64,000 bases of DNA from assembly GCA_037388505.1 (NCBI GenBank), contig JARRKC010000001.1, forward strand, positions 124,001 through 188,000, in the 5' to 3' direction. Below the pieces are notes generated by a model. The model had not been told where the DNA came from and searched no databases. It saw nothing but the letters and a program-made list of their open reading frames with translations. Origin of the DNA: JARRKC01 sp037388505 (lineage in GTDB: Bacteria > Acidobacteriota > UBA6911 > RPQK01 > JAPXNP01). The position numbers were made by a program, and so were the translations under genes. This document shows, piece by piece, positions 8,652 through 18,370 of this stretch (position 1 is its first letter; the number at the start of each line of letters is the position of its first letter).

Positions 8652-8953
8652 GTCACCATTGTGTCTTGTTCGCTCGAGATTGGAAAGCAGAGATGGGAGA
8701 ACCGGAGGACGGGAGGACGGGAGAACGGGGGGTACGGGAGGACGGGAGAACCGGAGAGCGAGAAAACGGGAACTGGGCGGGATTGTGTTGCGGTGGGTTC
8801 GACATGTCTGAGGTGTCCGAAACGTCCGGCTGGCCCGACTTCCCTGATTTGATGGGTGACATGGACCCGCTGAACGGAATCGACGAAGTGGACGGGTTGA
8901 ACCGGTTTGGGAATACCCACCCCGCAACCTCGGAACCTCGGAACCGAATCGGC
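8652..8953. other. Intergenic spacer made of degenerate short repeats
   Basis: This 302-bp gap between the kinase and the GAF gene has no credible gene. It contains an octamer block at 8695-8770, a degenerate block around 8803-8905 built on words such as TGTCCG and GACGG, and two exact AACCTCGG copies at 8926-8941 followed by a partial third. Open frames run through it only because it is GC-rich and repetitive. Confidence 0.6.
8695..8770. repeat. Octamer repeat block, unit GGGAG(A/G)AC
   Basis: Eight or nine imperfect 8-9 bp units, mainly GGGAGAAC and GGGAGGAC. The first 21 bp (8695-8715) recur exactly at 63896-63916, and pure GGGAGAAC units recur in reverse orientation at 63234-63273. Confidence 0.85.
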
Positions 8954-11686
8954 TCACCTGAGCAGTTCGGTTTCGAAGTAGCCCGTCTGCTTGTCGACGG
9001 CGCGCAGGAACCCGTAGACGGCCAGACCCAGGACGCAGCCCACGGCGAAGAGAAACGGCCCGAAGTAGAAATCGTTCGAATCCAGGGTTACGGGACTGAG
9101 CAACAGGAAGTTCGCGGAGAAGATGCTGACAATCCCGGTCAGCAGCCCGAAGCGCAGCGTTACGAAAACGATCGTGCTCCAAACCACCGCCATCGTGGTC
9201 ACCATCAAGGCCAGCGGACTGCCCGTCTCGCTCGCACCGATGACATTCAACGCAACTCCCATCGAGAAGACGAAAGCGATGGCGATCCAGTCACGACGAA
9301 GCGCCATTCGAACGAGCAGGAGCATGAAGAAGAACCCCAGTCCGCCGAGGACAGCGCGGAAAGCGAGGGACAACATCTCCGCCAGCGCAAACCGAGGTCC
9401 GAGAAGCATCAACCAGTCTGGCGAGACCGGCACGGGCATCGGAGCTCCCAACATTGGTCTCAGCGAGAACTGCAGGAGCAGTAGAGCGGACACCAGGACG
9501 CCGACGGTGCAGCCGACGAGGAGATCTCTGGCAATCAGTGGATCCCCGAAGCGCCCGGCCAGCAGGCGACTCCAGGAAATGACGCCGTGAGGCCAGCGCT
9601 GCCGCAGATAGGGCTCCAGCGCGACATAGAGAAGCCAGATGATCCCGCAGCCGGCCAGCGAGTACGAGGCGTTTCTCCCGAATATCGATAATTCACCGTT
9701 GAGGTTGGAGACGTGGTCCGCACTGAGCACCCAGGACAGGAGATTCACGGCGAACAAGCCCGCAGCCAGCCTGAATGCACCCTGACGGTCGCTACGACCG
9801 GCTTTGATGTTCTTACGGGCCAGCAGCAGGCTTCCCCCGACCACGATGACCACCAGCAGTGCTCCCAGGAACCCGCCCAGACTCTGTAGGGACGTGTTTG
9901 CCGAACCTGCGACCGCGTCCTTTGGACTCCAGGGCCCGCGAAGGCCGAAGTAGACGAGACGACCTTGAAAGAGCGCTGCCTCCACCCTCGCCTGCTCCTG
10001 CGAAAACGAATCGAACCGGCCTTCCCACGCCTTGACTGTATCGGCATACACGGGTGGGACCCAGGTCCGGTCGGTCTCGTGGAACAGGCTGAAATCCAGG
10101 CCGGCTTTGTCGAAAGCCATGTGCCATGGGGGCTCCGACTCATGCTGCAGCCGCTGGTCACCCTCCCGGGGGACCATCCTCAACTCGATCAAACGCCCCT
10201 GGGGGCTGAGCTTCAGCGAGACCATTCCCGGAACAAGAGGAGGGGGATTGATATACGAGACCCGCGCTCCGGAAAGTCCGACCAGAGGACGCGGACTCTG
10301 TCGATACCAGAAGAAGACCACGGAAGGCGGGTCCTTGGACAACCGATCCCATCGACCGAGCGATGAATCCGTCTCCTGAATGTACTTCTCGTAATCGTCA
10401 TCTTCCCCAAAGCCGTAAGCTCGATCCGCAGGAGATCCTTCATCGCCGAAGTCTGCGATCGTCCGCTGCGCCAGGTCGGCCAAGACGTCCGGGGGCCGAG
10501 TGACGGGTGCTCTGTGGAGCAGGCTGTACTGGCTGGTGCCGATGACTGTAGAAACGCCCAGGGCGACGAAGACCAAGCAAAGAATGGCAGCCCAGAGCCG
10601 TATCGTTCCCTTCGAACCGGCGGCCGCCACCATCTCCCGCGAGGGAGTCTCTCCGGCCTCCAATGCGGCGGCCAGCGGATCCCCGCCGGGAAGGGCGGAA
10701 GCCACCGCCAACGCAGATTCAGGCCGCAGATCGGGATCTTTTTCGAGGCACCGAAGAATGACTTTCTCGACGGCCGGATTCAAACGGTCGATGACCTCCC
10801 GAGGACTGACCCGGGGAGTATCGTGAAGGCGGCTCAATTCATTGAGGGTCCTGGCCTCGAAGACCCTCCTGCCCGTGAACATCTCATAGAGGACCAGACC
10901 GAGAGCGAAAATGTCGCTCTTGGCCGTGACTTCCCTGCCCTGGAGCTGCTCAGGGGCCATATAGGCGGGAGTACCGGATTTCACGTCCTCCCCGGCTATC
11001 TCACCCGCGACCGCAGCCAGCCCGAAGTCGGTGATCCGAACCCTGCCCCTCTCGTCGAGCATGATGTTGGCCGGCTTCAGATCCCGGTGAAGGACACCCT
11101 GTCTGTGACCGGCAGCAATACCGGCGCAGATCTGCCGGGCAATGTCGATCGCCTTGTCTTCGGGGAGCCTCCCGATCCGTCGTAGCAGAACGCGCAAGTC
11201 CTCGCCGTCCACGAATTCCATACTCAAGAAGGGCAAGCCTTCGAAGTCTCCGATATCGTGAACCCGGCAGACATTGGGGTGCGTCACTTGCCGCGCCAGA
11301 CGGACCTCGGCGTGAAAGCGTTCGAGTTTGACCGGGTCGCTGGCCAACTCGGGAGGCAGGAACTTCAGGGCCACGGTTTGATCCAGTTTCAGATCGTCGG
11401 CCCGGTAGATCTCCCCCATTCCGCCCCTCCCAATCAGCCCGATGATCCGATAGCGGTTCGAGAGGATCATGCCCGGGCTGAATCGTCCCTGCGAACTCGG
11501 GGAGAGGTGATGTTGTGAGCCGCCGCTGCGCACAGGCGTACCCCCGGCCGGAGATCGTTCCGATCCTGTGGGAACCGCCGACTCCGCCCGCGTAACCGCT
11601 GTAGAGGGATCTAGCGACGTTCCGCAGTGGGGACAGAATCGACTGTCATCCGAAATCAACTTGCCGCAGGCGCTGCACCGCATCAC
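8954..11686 (-). CDS. Receptor-like Ser/Thr protein kinase with N-terminal zinc ribbon and multi-span membrane C-terminus
   Basis: 910 residues. A zinc ribbon with C4, C7, C18 and C21 is followed by a linker and a Hanks-type kinase domain at about residues 79-340. Visible kinase motifs are the glycine loop GRGGMGEIY, the lysine in VALKFL, HRDLKPAN and DFG, and GTPAYMAPEQ, so it should be active. After one membrane segment near 365-385 comes a region of about 230 residues, probably outside the membrane, and then about eight hydrophobic segments up to the C-terminus. That output or sensor half matches no family I can name. Zinc-ribbon kinases of this kind are common in Acidobacteriota. It lies upstream of the GAF protein and diverges from the protease gene. 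Confidence 0.9.
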   Translation of the reverse strand: MMRCSACGKLISDDSRFCPHCGTSLDPSTAVTRAESAVPTGSERSPAGGTPVRSGGSQHHLSPSSQGRFSPGMILSNRYRIIGLIGRGGMGEIYRADDLKLDQTVALKFLPPELASDPVKLERFHAEVRLARQVTHPNVCRVHDIGDFEGLPFLSMEFVDGEDLRVLLRRIGRLPEDKAIDIARQICAGIAAGHRQGVLHRDLKPANIMLDERGRVRITDFGLAAVAGEIAGEDVKSGTPAYMAPEQLQGREVTAKSDIFALGLVLYEMFTGRRVFEARTLNELSRLHDTPRVSPREVIDRLNPAVEKVILRCLEKDPDLRPESALAVASALPGGDPLAAALEAGETPSREMVAAAGSKGTIRLWAAILCLVFVALGVSTVIGTSQYSLLHRAPVTRPPDVLADLAQRTIADFGDEGSPADRAYGFGEDDDYEKYIQETDSSLGRWDRLSKDPPSVVFFWYRQSPRPLVGLSGARVSYINPPPLVPGMVSLKLSPQGRLIELRMVPREGDQRLQHESEPPWHMAFDKAGLDFSLFHETDRTWVPPVYADTVKAWEGRFDSFSQEQARVEAALFQGRLVYFGLRGPWSPKDAVAGSANTSLQSLGGFLGALLVVIVVGGSLLLARKNIKAGRSDRQGAFRLAAGLFAVNLLSWVLSADHVSNLNGELSIFGRNASYSLAGCGIIWLLYVALEPYLRQRWPHGVISWSRLLAGRFGDPLIARDLLVGCTVGVLVSALLLLQFSLRPMLGAPMPVPVSPDWLMLLGPRFALAEMLSLAFRAVLGGLGFFFMLLLVRMALRRDWIAIAFVFSMGVALNVIGASETGSPLALMVTTMAVVWSTIVFVTLRFGLLTGIVSIFSANFLLLSPVTLDSNDFYFGPFLFAVGCVLGLAVYGFLRAVDKQTGYFETELLR

Positions 11687-11896
11687 TTAACGAACATTTT
11701 ACCCGACTTGCGAATCGAACAGGTGGGACCGAAATGCTCTCCTATTCGCGGGGTCGTCGAGCGCTGTCTGGGCAATGAGCCCCAGGGATTTCGAGGTTCG
11801 GGAGAACGGATCCCACCCGGGTACTTTACACGCGAGGAAATCCGAACGACTTCCGGTAGAATGTTTGGGCAACACGAAACGAGCGGACTCTTCTCG

Positions 11897-14800
11897 ATGC
11901 ACAATTCGACCATCTTGTTCTTGAATCACACCTGTCGCCGACGTCCTTTGCGCCCCTTCGTGCTCGTCCTCATGCTGCTCGCCGCAGTACCGATATGGCT
12001 TCCTGCGCAGGTTCCTCCCGAAGCCCAGCCTCAGAGCAGCCTGTTTATCGTCCGTCTGCGTCATCCTTCCCTCGTCGAACACTTGGACAGGACCGAACCC
12101 AAAGCGTCGGACCTGAAGGTCCTGGCACGGTCGCGTCCGGCGGAGGACTACGAGACGCAACTTCGAACCGAGCATCAGGACTTCATCGCCCGAGTCTCCG
12201 CAGAAGAAGGGCTGAGTGTGCTTGGTGACTGCACGTACCTGATCAACGTGGTCTTCGTCCGGGCTACTCCCGCTGCCGTTGATCTCCTGACTGCCGATCC
12301 GGAGGTCACCGCCGTCTACCCGAGCCAAGCACGCTACCCGGTCCTCGACGGCGCCGTCGGCATGGTCCATGCCGAAGCCCTTTGGGACAACCTGGGAGGC
12401 ATCTCGGAGGCCGGCCGGGGCATCAAGATCGGGATCGTTGATTCCGGGATCAACCCCGAGCACCCGATGTTCGGCGGGAACGGCCTTGTGCCTCCCCAAG
12501 GTTTTCCCAAAGTGGACGATGACAGACCCCAAGATCTGGAGTTCACCAACAACAAGGTCATCGTCGCGCGAAGCTTCTCCTACCTCTTTCCCGTCCCTCC
12601 CACCAGAGAGGAGGACCTCACTCCGGCCGATCAGCTGGGCCATGGATCCAGGGTGGCGTCGATCGCGGCAGGCCGCGTGACCGAGGCTCCCGAGGACACG
12701 ACCGAAGGCGCCGTCTCGACCACGATCGAAGGCATCGCCCCGATGGCGTTTCTGGGCAACTACAAGATCTTCGGCAGCGGTGTGAATGCCAGCACGACTT
12801 CCGATGCGGTGGCGGCCGCCATCGATCAGGCCGCTCGTGACGGGATGGACGTCATCAACCTGAGCATTGGTGGTTCTGCAGCCGAGCCGGGAACTTCTCC
12901 TGAGCAGGAGGCCATCGCCAATGCAATTCGATTGGGCATCGTCGTCGTCGCTGCAGCCGGGAATCTCGGACCCAATGCCGAAACCGTCACGTTTCCGGGA
13001 TCGAGTCCGGACGTCATCACGGTGGGGGCGATCTCGAATGCGAGGGTCTTCGCGCCCGACATCGAGGTGAGCGCCCCGGTCGATGTGCCGGCAGACCTGC
13101 AAACCATCGCGTACATCCCGGGACAGAACGTCAACGTGGCCACTGCCATCGGTCCTTTGCCCATCGTCTCGATGACGGAGTGGGACCCGTCGGGGGAGGC
13201 CTGTTCCCCGCCGTCGATTCCGGAAGGGGCCTTGTCGGGGAAGATCGTCCTCGTCAAACGCGGCACGTGCACGTTCCGCGAGAAGTCCGAGAACGTGTTC
13301 GACGCCGGCGCTCGCGCCATGGTCGTCTTCAACAATGTTCGGGGCCGGGCGATCCAGATGGGAAATGTCCTCACGACGTCGCCTTCGATCATGATCGAGC
13401 GAGGATACGGAGAGGCTCTGGAGACGTTGATCAAGCAGACTCCAGCTCCGGGCGTGACGGTCCTTGTGCGGTCATCCGCTCGAGAGCTTCGGCTTCCGGG
13501 AGCCGAAGATGAATTGGCGGCTTTCAGCGGTCGGGGACCCAACGTCGACGGCTCCCTCAAGCCGGATCTGGTGGCCGTCGGCACCGACTTCTTCACCGCC
13601 ACCAATGTCGTAGAGGGACCGGACGCTTTCTCTCAACATTCCAACGGCACCAGTTTCGCTACGCCCATGGTGACGGGGGCTGCTGCCCTCATGCGCCAAC
13701 TGCACGACGACTGGACGGTCGAAGCGATCAAATCGGCTCTCGTGTCGACGGCGGTCAAGACTCCCTACATTGGAAATCAACCGGCCCATCTCGCGCAGAT
13801 GGGAGGCGGGCGGCTCGACTTGAGCCGGCTGGCCGACGTGGACAGTTTCGTGGAACCCGCGAGCGTCAGTTTCGGCTTGATGAGCGGGGTTCACCCAACC
13901 GAATCGAGAGTGCTGACGATTACCAACCACGGAACCTCTCCGCGGCAGTACTCGCTCCACTTCGAACCCTGGCTTGATACGCCCGCTGCGGTTGTCGGGC
14001 TCTCGCCCGACTCCTTCAGTCTTGGTTCGGGGGAGACCGGAGAGATCGACGTCACTCTCGACGTTGCGGGACTGCCGGATGGCGGCACGGCCGAGGGTTT
14101 CTTGGTGATCTCGGAAAGCGCCGGTGCACCCGAGTTGACGGTCCCGATCTGGGGTGCACTGGTCACCGAGGATCCGGACACGACGTTGACGGTCTCTCAA
14201 CAGGATCCGAGCGCGTTCCGCACTCTCGCGGAGGCGATCCAGGCGGCCAGGCCCGGCAATCTCATCGAAATCACCGACAGCGGAACTTACTACTACCAGG
14301 GGACGCTTCGGACCAACGACCAGGGAGTGCCGCTGAACGGACTCCAAATTCGAAGTCGGTCCGGGGAGACTCCCACGATCGACGGTTCGGGCACTTCGCT
14401 GGACGCCCCGATCATCACCGTGTCGGGCCTTCAGCGCGTCACGCTCGAGGGCCTGCACTTCCGTGGAGGGCTCTACGGAATCGAGTTCAGTCAGGCCACT
14501 GGAGTCATCAAGAACTGCGTGGTCGAGACGGTTCCCAGTTCCTCTCTTGGCTTCGGAATCCGCCTGAGCGGCGGCAGCCGCGTGCACGTCTACGGAAACA
14601 GCGTCACCGGCGCGGGAGGTCCCGCGATTTCGGTCGTCGACAGCCAATCTGTCATTCAGCAGAATCGGATTGGGGATCAGAGTGTCGGCGGCTCGATCAG
14701 TGGCATCGGCATCGACCTCAATGATTCGAACCCGACTGCTTTGTTCGACAATTCCCTTCAGGGCGGGTCTGCCAGCCAAGACCTCCCGGGGATCTCGATG

Positions 14801-16852
14801 ACCCTGTCTTCCGTGTTCGCGAAAGGAAATCAGATCCGTGGATTCGCAGGCGAGACCGGAGACGGCATTCGGGCAGGCGACAGCCTGTCGCACCTGGAGA
14901 CGGTCGCCAATGTCGTTTCCGACAACGGACGAGCAGGGATCCTGGTACGCGGCGGCGCCTCCGCCGACCTGCGCCGAGATCGGATCCTGAGGAATGGCTC
15001 CGCAGGCCTGCGCCTCGAGACCGGTGCCAACCTGACCGGCCGGGCGGAGACACTCTTCGAGAATGACCAGGGCGTCGTTGCCGTCGGGGCCACGCTGGGG
15101 CTCTCGGACAGCCTGGTCGCCTTTTCCACGGGCAAAGGGATCATCGCCACGACTTCGACTGTGCAGCTCCTCAATGACACCGTCTTCGGGAACGGAGGCG
15201 CGGGCGTTTCGGTCAACAATGACCCGAATACGCCGGTGCTCGTGGCAAACTCGATCTCGGTCGGAAACTCTCCCGGACAGGATCTGGTCGGTATCGCGCC
15301 AAGCGCGTCGTCCCACAACCTGACCAGCGAACAAGAGCCCGCAGGCGGCGGAGCATCGTCCGGCTCCGGCCCCCTCGACGATCCGGCAAATGGTGACTTT
15401 TCACCGGCGGTAGGCTCCTCCGCCATCGACCGAGGCGACAATGACTATGCGAGCGCCTTCGGGACCGATCTCGCCGGCCACCAGCGGGTCGTGGACGGCG
15501 ACGGCAGCGGCACGAGTGAGGTGGACATCGGAGCCCTTGAGTATGCCTCCCACTCATCCCCGCCTCTGATCCTTCCTCTGACCGATCCCGTCGCGGGCGA
15601 CTTCATCGGCCTCGCCTTGACCAACGCCGAGACTCGGTCGGCGTGGGAGACGACCGAGCCGGCCGCCATCGAGCTGACCGAGCGTGCCGACGACGGATCG
15701 CTTGCCGAGAAGGCAGAGACCCAGCTCGAGCCAATGTCGCAACTCTCCCGTCTGGTGCGCGAACTCCTCATCGAAGACGGCGGTGTCGAGAAACCCGGTT
15801 GGCTCGAAGTTCTCCCCGACAGACCGGACATCGTGGGCTTCACCCTGGTGGGCGACTACCGGATGACGCGGCTTGACGGCATCGCTCTGGGTGATCCGCC
15901 CGCACCGGTCCAGATCCTGCCCGAGGTGCGAACATCGGCCGGATTCTTCACCCGCGTCTTCGTCGTCAATCCGACCTCGAGCCCGGCGAAGGTGGCCCTG
16001 CGATGGATTTCGCCAGGCGCGCAACCCGTGACAATCGAGAATGAGGACATCGCGCCGGGAGGCCGGCTCGCAGTCTCTCTGGCTGAGCTCATCGGAGACC
16101 ATGACGACGGTTACCTGGAAGTTGAATCAACCTCGGGCACACCCCTCTCGTCGATGGAGATCTTCGGGACCGACTCGACCATCGCGGCGCTGTCCGGTTT
16201 TTCACCGGATCGGGCGTCCAAGCGACTCTTTGGTCCCCAGCTCGCCATCACGCCCGCCATGGGATCCCAGATCGATCTCGTCAACCTCGGCGATGCCGGC
16301 GACGTCACCCTCGAAGCCTTCGCGGAATCGGGACAACGGGTCGGCGAGAAGCGGACGATCCAACTTGGCGAAGGCGAGCAATGGCGCGGCCAGGCGGCTC
16401 AGCTGTTCGCCGACATCGACGAGCTCGTCGGATGGCTGCGGGTGAGTTCGGATCAGGGCCGGCTCATTGGATGCGTGACCTTCTCGGACCCGTCGGGCCG
16501 CCAGATGGCCTCGCTCCCTCTCCAGGAAACGGGTGCCCGGGAATCGATCTTCAGCCACGTGGCTCAGACACCCCAGATTTTCACCGGCCTTACCTTGCTC
16601 AACCCAGAATCGACACCCACGCTGATTTCGATCGAGGCATTCGACCAGAACGGGACACTGGCGGGGACGGCATTGTCGGAACTCGGCCCCGGGGAGAAGC
16701 GGGCGCGGCTGCTATCGGAATGGATTCCGTCTCTTTCGAGCCAGACGGGTGGATTCGTCCGAGTCCGCGCCAACCGCGCAGTCCTCGGATTCGAACTCTT
16801 CGGCTCGACGGCTTATCTGGCTGCGGTGCCTCAGCAAGTCGTCAGTCGTTAG
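11897..16852 (+). CDS. Secreted S8 subtilisin-like peptidase with PA insert and parallel beta-helix
   Basis: 1651 residues from the ATG at 11897, which is followed by a signal peptide ending near LPAQ; an upstream ATG at 11861 is also in frame. A propeptide-like region precedes the catalytic domain with Asp in GIVDSGINPEHP (about 181), His in LGHGSRVAS (about 248) and Ser in NGTSFATPM (about 585). A PA domain is inserted at about 435-520 (KIVLVKRGTCTFREK). A Fn3-like stretch follows (about 655-755), then a right-handed beta-helix (about 760-1215) ending in DIGALEY, and a C-terminal region of about 430 residues with repeated beta modules of unknown type. It probably degrades or binds polymers outside the cell. 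Its last 4 bp overlap the convergent TPR gene. Confidence 0.9.
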   Translation: MHNSTILFLNHTCRRRPLRPFVLVLMLLAAVPIWLPAQVPPEAQPQSSLFIVRLRHPSLVEHLDRTEPKASDLKVLARSRPAEDYETQLRTEHQDFIARVSAEEGLSVLGDCTYLINVVFVRATPAAVDLLTADPEVTAVYPSQARYPVLDGAVGMVHAEALWDNLGGISEAGRGIKIGIVDSGINPEHPMFGGNGLVPPQGFPKVDDDRPQDLEFTNNKVIVARSFSYLFPVPPTREEDLTPADQLGHGSRVASIAAGRVTEAPEDTTEGAVSTTIEGIAPMAFLGNYKIFGSGVNASTTSDAVAAAIDQAARDGMDVINLSIGGSAAEPGTSPEQEAIANAIRLGIVVVAAAGNLGPNAETVTFPGSSPDVITVGAISNARVFAPDIEVSAPVDVPADLQTIAYIPGQNVNVATAIGPLPIVSMTEWDPSGEACSPPSIPEGALSGKIVLVKRGTCTFREKSENVFDAGARAMVVFNNVRGRAIQMGNVLTTSPSIMIERGYGEALETLIKQTPAPGVTVLVRSSARELRLPGAEDELAAFSGRGPNVDGSLKPDLVAVGTDFFTATNVVEGPDAFSQHSNGTSFATPMVTGAAALMRQLHDDWTVEAIKSALVSTAVKTPYIGNQPAHLAQMGGGRLDLSRLADVDSFVEPASVSFGLMSGVHPTESRVLTITNHGTSPRQYSLHFEPWLDTPAAVVGLSPDSFSLGSGETGEIDVTLDVAGLPDGGTAEGFLVISESAGAPELTVPIWGALVTEDPDTTLTVSQQDPSAFRTLAEAIQAARPGNLIEITDSGTYYYQGTLRTNDQGVPLNGLQIRSRSGETPTIDGSGTSLDAPIITVSGLQRVTLEGLHFRGGLYGIEFSQATGVIKNCVVETVPSSSLGFGIRLSGGSRVHVYGNSVTGAGGPAISVVDSQSVIQQNRIGDQSVGGSISGIGIDLNDSNPTALFDNSLQGGSASQDLPGISMTLSSVFAKGNQIRGFAGETGDGIRAGDSLSHLETVANVVSDNGRAGILVRGGASADLRRDRILRNGSAGLRLETGANLTGRAETLFENDQGVVAVGATLGLSDSLVAFSTGKGIIATTSTVQLLNDTVFGNGGAGVSVNNDPNTPVLVANSISVGNSPGQDLVGIAPSASSHNLTSEQEPAGGGASSGSGPLDDPANGDFSPAVGSSAIDRGDNDYASAFGTDLAGHQRVVDGDGSGTSEVDIGALEYASHSSPPLILPLTDPVAGDFIGLALTNAETRSAWETTEPAAIELTERADDGSLAEKAETQLEPMSQLSRLVRELLIEDGGVEKPGWLEVLPDRPDIVGFTLVGDYRMTRLDGIALGDPPAPVQILPEVRTSAGFFTRVFVVNPTSSPAKVALRWISPGAQPVTIENEDIAPGGRLAVSLAELIGDHDDGYLEVESTSGTPLSSMEIFGTDSTIAALSGFSPDRASKRLFGPQLAITPAMGSQIDLVNLGDAGDVTLEAFAESGQRVGEKRTIQLGEGEQWRGQAAQLFADIDELVGWLRVSSDQGRLIGCVTFSDPSGRQMASLPLQETGARESIFSHVAQTPQIFTGLTLLNPESTPTLISIEAFDQNGTLAGTALSELGPGEKRARLLSEWIPSLSSQTGGFVRVRANRAVLGFELFGSTAYLAAVPQQVVSR

Positions 16853-17166
16853 GTTTCGAGACTCTCGAGAGCCCTCGACAGCTCGGAAGCGGCCTGAAGG
16901 TCTCCCTGGCGTCGCGAGACTTCGACGCCGCGGGTCAGTACTTCTTGAGCCCCTTCGATCTCATCGAGGTCGATCAGCATCTGACCGAACTGGAGGTAGG
17001 TTGGAACGTAGTCAGGATTCTCCTCGATGAGCTGTTCAAAGCAGTCGCGCGCCGACTCTTCCAGCCCCAAACTTCGATATTCCAGTGCCAGTCCGTAACG
17101 AACGAAGGCATCCGACGGATTCTGTTCTACCAGATTCTTGAGCTTCTCCAATTTCGTTGTTTCCAT
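16849..17166 (-). CDS. Small TPR-repeat protein
   Basis: 105 residues, with no signal peptide, consisting of two clear tetratricopeptide units (residues about 17-85) and a third partial one. TPR units bind other proteins; no partner can be named. It begins 9 bp after the NAD kinase stop, so it is the last gene of that operon, and its stop overlaps the protease stop on the opposite strand. Confidence 0.8.
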   Translation of the reverse strand: METTKLEKLKNLVEQNPSDAFVRYGLALEYRSLGLEESARDCFEQLIEENPDYVPTYLQFGQMLIDLDEIEGAQEVLTRGVEVSRRQGDLQAASELSRALESLET

Positions 17167-17175
17167 GTTCTCACC

Positions 17176-18030
17176 CTACCTCTTTGCCCATTTCAGCTTC
17201 TCACGGAGGACCTCGAAAAAAGCCTTGTCGTTGGGTCTCACCAGTTCCACTCTATACTCGGATAGAGTGCAGACCACCTCACTCCCCTCCGCGACCGCCG
17301 ATCCAACCTGCCCGTCCATGGTCAGCATGACATCCTTGCCGGAACGAAGCAGGAATCGAAGTTCGTGATGCCCGGGAATGACGATGGGCCGGTTCGTCAG
17401 CGTGTGGGGACAAATCGGAGTGATGATGAGGCACTCGAGTGTCGGGTGAACGATGGGTCCGCCGGCCGAAAGCGAGTAGGCGGTTGAACCGGTCGGCGTA
17501 GCGATGATGATACCGTCGGCGACGAAGCTGGCGATGAAGTGCTGGTCGAAGTAGGCATCCACCGTAACGACCCGCGCCAGTGCGGCCTTGTTGATCACGA
17601 TGTCATTGAGCGCATGAAACACCTCGCTCGAGCCGTCCCGGCGATGCAGCGTCGCCTTGACCAGGCAGCGTTCCTCGACTGCGAACTTCCCGTCGATCAG
17701 CGAACGCAGGTCGGTGTAAAGGCGATCGAGCGTGACTTCAGTGAGGAATCCAAGGCTGCCCAGGTTGACACCCAAAATCGGACATTGGTGACCCCGAATC
17801 AGCCGCGCGACGGAGAGCATCGTTCCGTCGCCGCCGAAGACCACGATGGCATCCGCCAACTCTGGAATCCGGTCCGGGTCTACCCCATCGACGCCGTCGA
17901 GATGGTACTTCTCGACGACCGTCTGATCCACGATCGCCTCGCATCCGTTTGTTCGAAGCCACGCCACGATCTCACGGAGTTCCTCCGCAAAATCGATGCG
18001 ATGAAGCTTCGCAAAGAGCCCAACTCTCAT
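17176..18030 (-). CDS. nadK: NAD kinase
   Basis: 284 residues from the ATG at 18030; the frame is open much further upstream but that part overlaps the preceding gene and has no homology-like sequence. The enzyme phosphorylates NAD to NADP in the cytoplasm. The catalytic GGDGTML motif lies at about residues 70-76, and the second family motif (TPTGSTAYSLSAGG) follows at about residues 180-195. A C-terminal stretch with HELRF and VMLTMDGQ matches the family. It sits in a small operon between a metal-finger protein and a TPR protein. Confidence 0.94.
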   Translation of the reverse strand: MRVGLFAKLHRIDFAEELREIVAWLRTNGCEAIVDQTVVEKYHLDGVDGVDPDRIPELADAIVVFGGDGTMLSVARLIRGHQCPILGVNLGSLGFLTEVTLDRLYTDLRSLIDGKFAVEERCLVKATLHRRDGSSEVFHALNDIVINKAALARVVTVDAYFDQHFIASFVADGIIIATPTGSTAYSLSAGGPIVHPTLECLIITPICPHTLTNRPIVIPGHHELRFLLRSGKDVMLTMDGQVGSAVAEGSEVVCTLSEYRVELVRPNDKAFFEVLREKLKWAKR

Positions 18031-18067
18031 GAGATCCGCCCCCGACTTCTCAACTCCCTGGGAACAA

Positions 18068-18370
18068 TCACCGCACGTTCGCACTAACTCGTCTGGAGTA
18101 TTCCTCGCGACACGCTTCCGAGCAAAAGTACAAGGTCTCTTCACCCGAGCGAAACGGGAGAGCCAGGTCTCGATCGACATAGGTGCCGCAGATCGGGTCC
18201 TTGACCACGGAATGGCTGATCGATCGCATGCTTGCCGATGGCGAACGGCCCTTTTGCCGAGGAGCGGCCGTTCTTCCCTGTCTCTGGCTCCAGCCGAACA
18301 GACGGGACAGAACCGCCCTGACAACCGTAAACAGAATCACGAAAATGATGAAACGGAAAAGCCAGGTCAT
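18068..18370 (-). CDS. PP0621-like small membrane-anchored metal-finger protein
   Basis: 100 residues. An N-terminal hydrophobic helix (about 4-24) is followed by a basic linker and a C-terminal metal-binding finger of YHS/TRASH type: DPICGTYV, then YFCSEACREEY. This layout matches the PP0621 family of putative prokaryotic RING-finger-like proteins. The role is unknown. It overlaps the upstream TPR gene by 4 bp and lies 37 bp before nadK. Confidence 0.78.
   Translation of the reverse strand: MTWLFRFIIFVILFTVVRAVLSRLFGWSQRQGRTAAPRQKGRSPSASMRSISHSVVKDPICGTYVDRDLALPFRSGEETLYFCSEACREEYSRRVSANVR

Noticed and set aside
8606..9484. Plus-strand frame across the repeat spacer into the kinase gene
   Set aside because: It reads through degenerate repeats and then antisense to the kinase; low-complexity product.
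13472..15334. 620-codon frame on the minus strand within the protease gene
   Set aside because: The plus strand encodes a clear subtilase and beta-helix; the antisense translation is arginine- and acid-rich without pattern.
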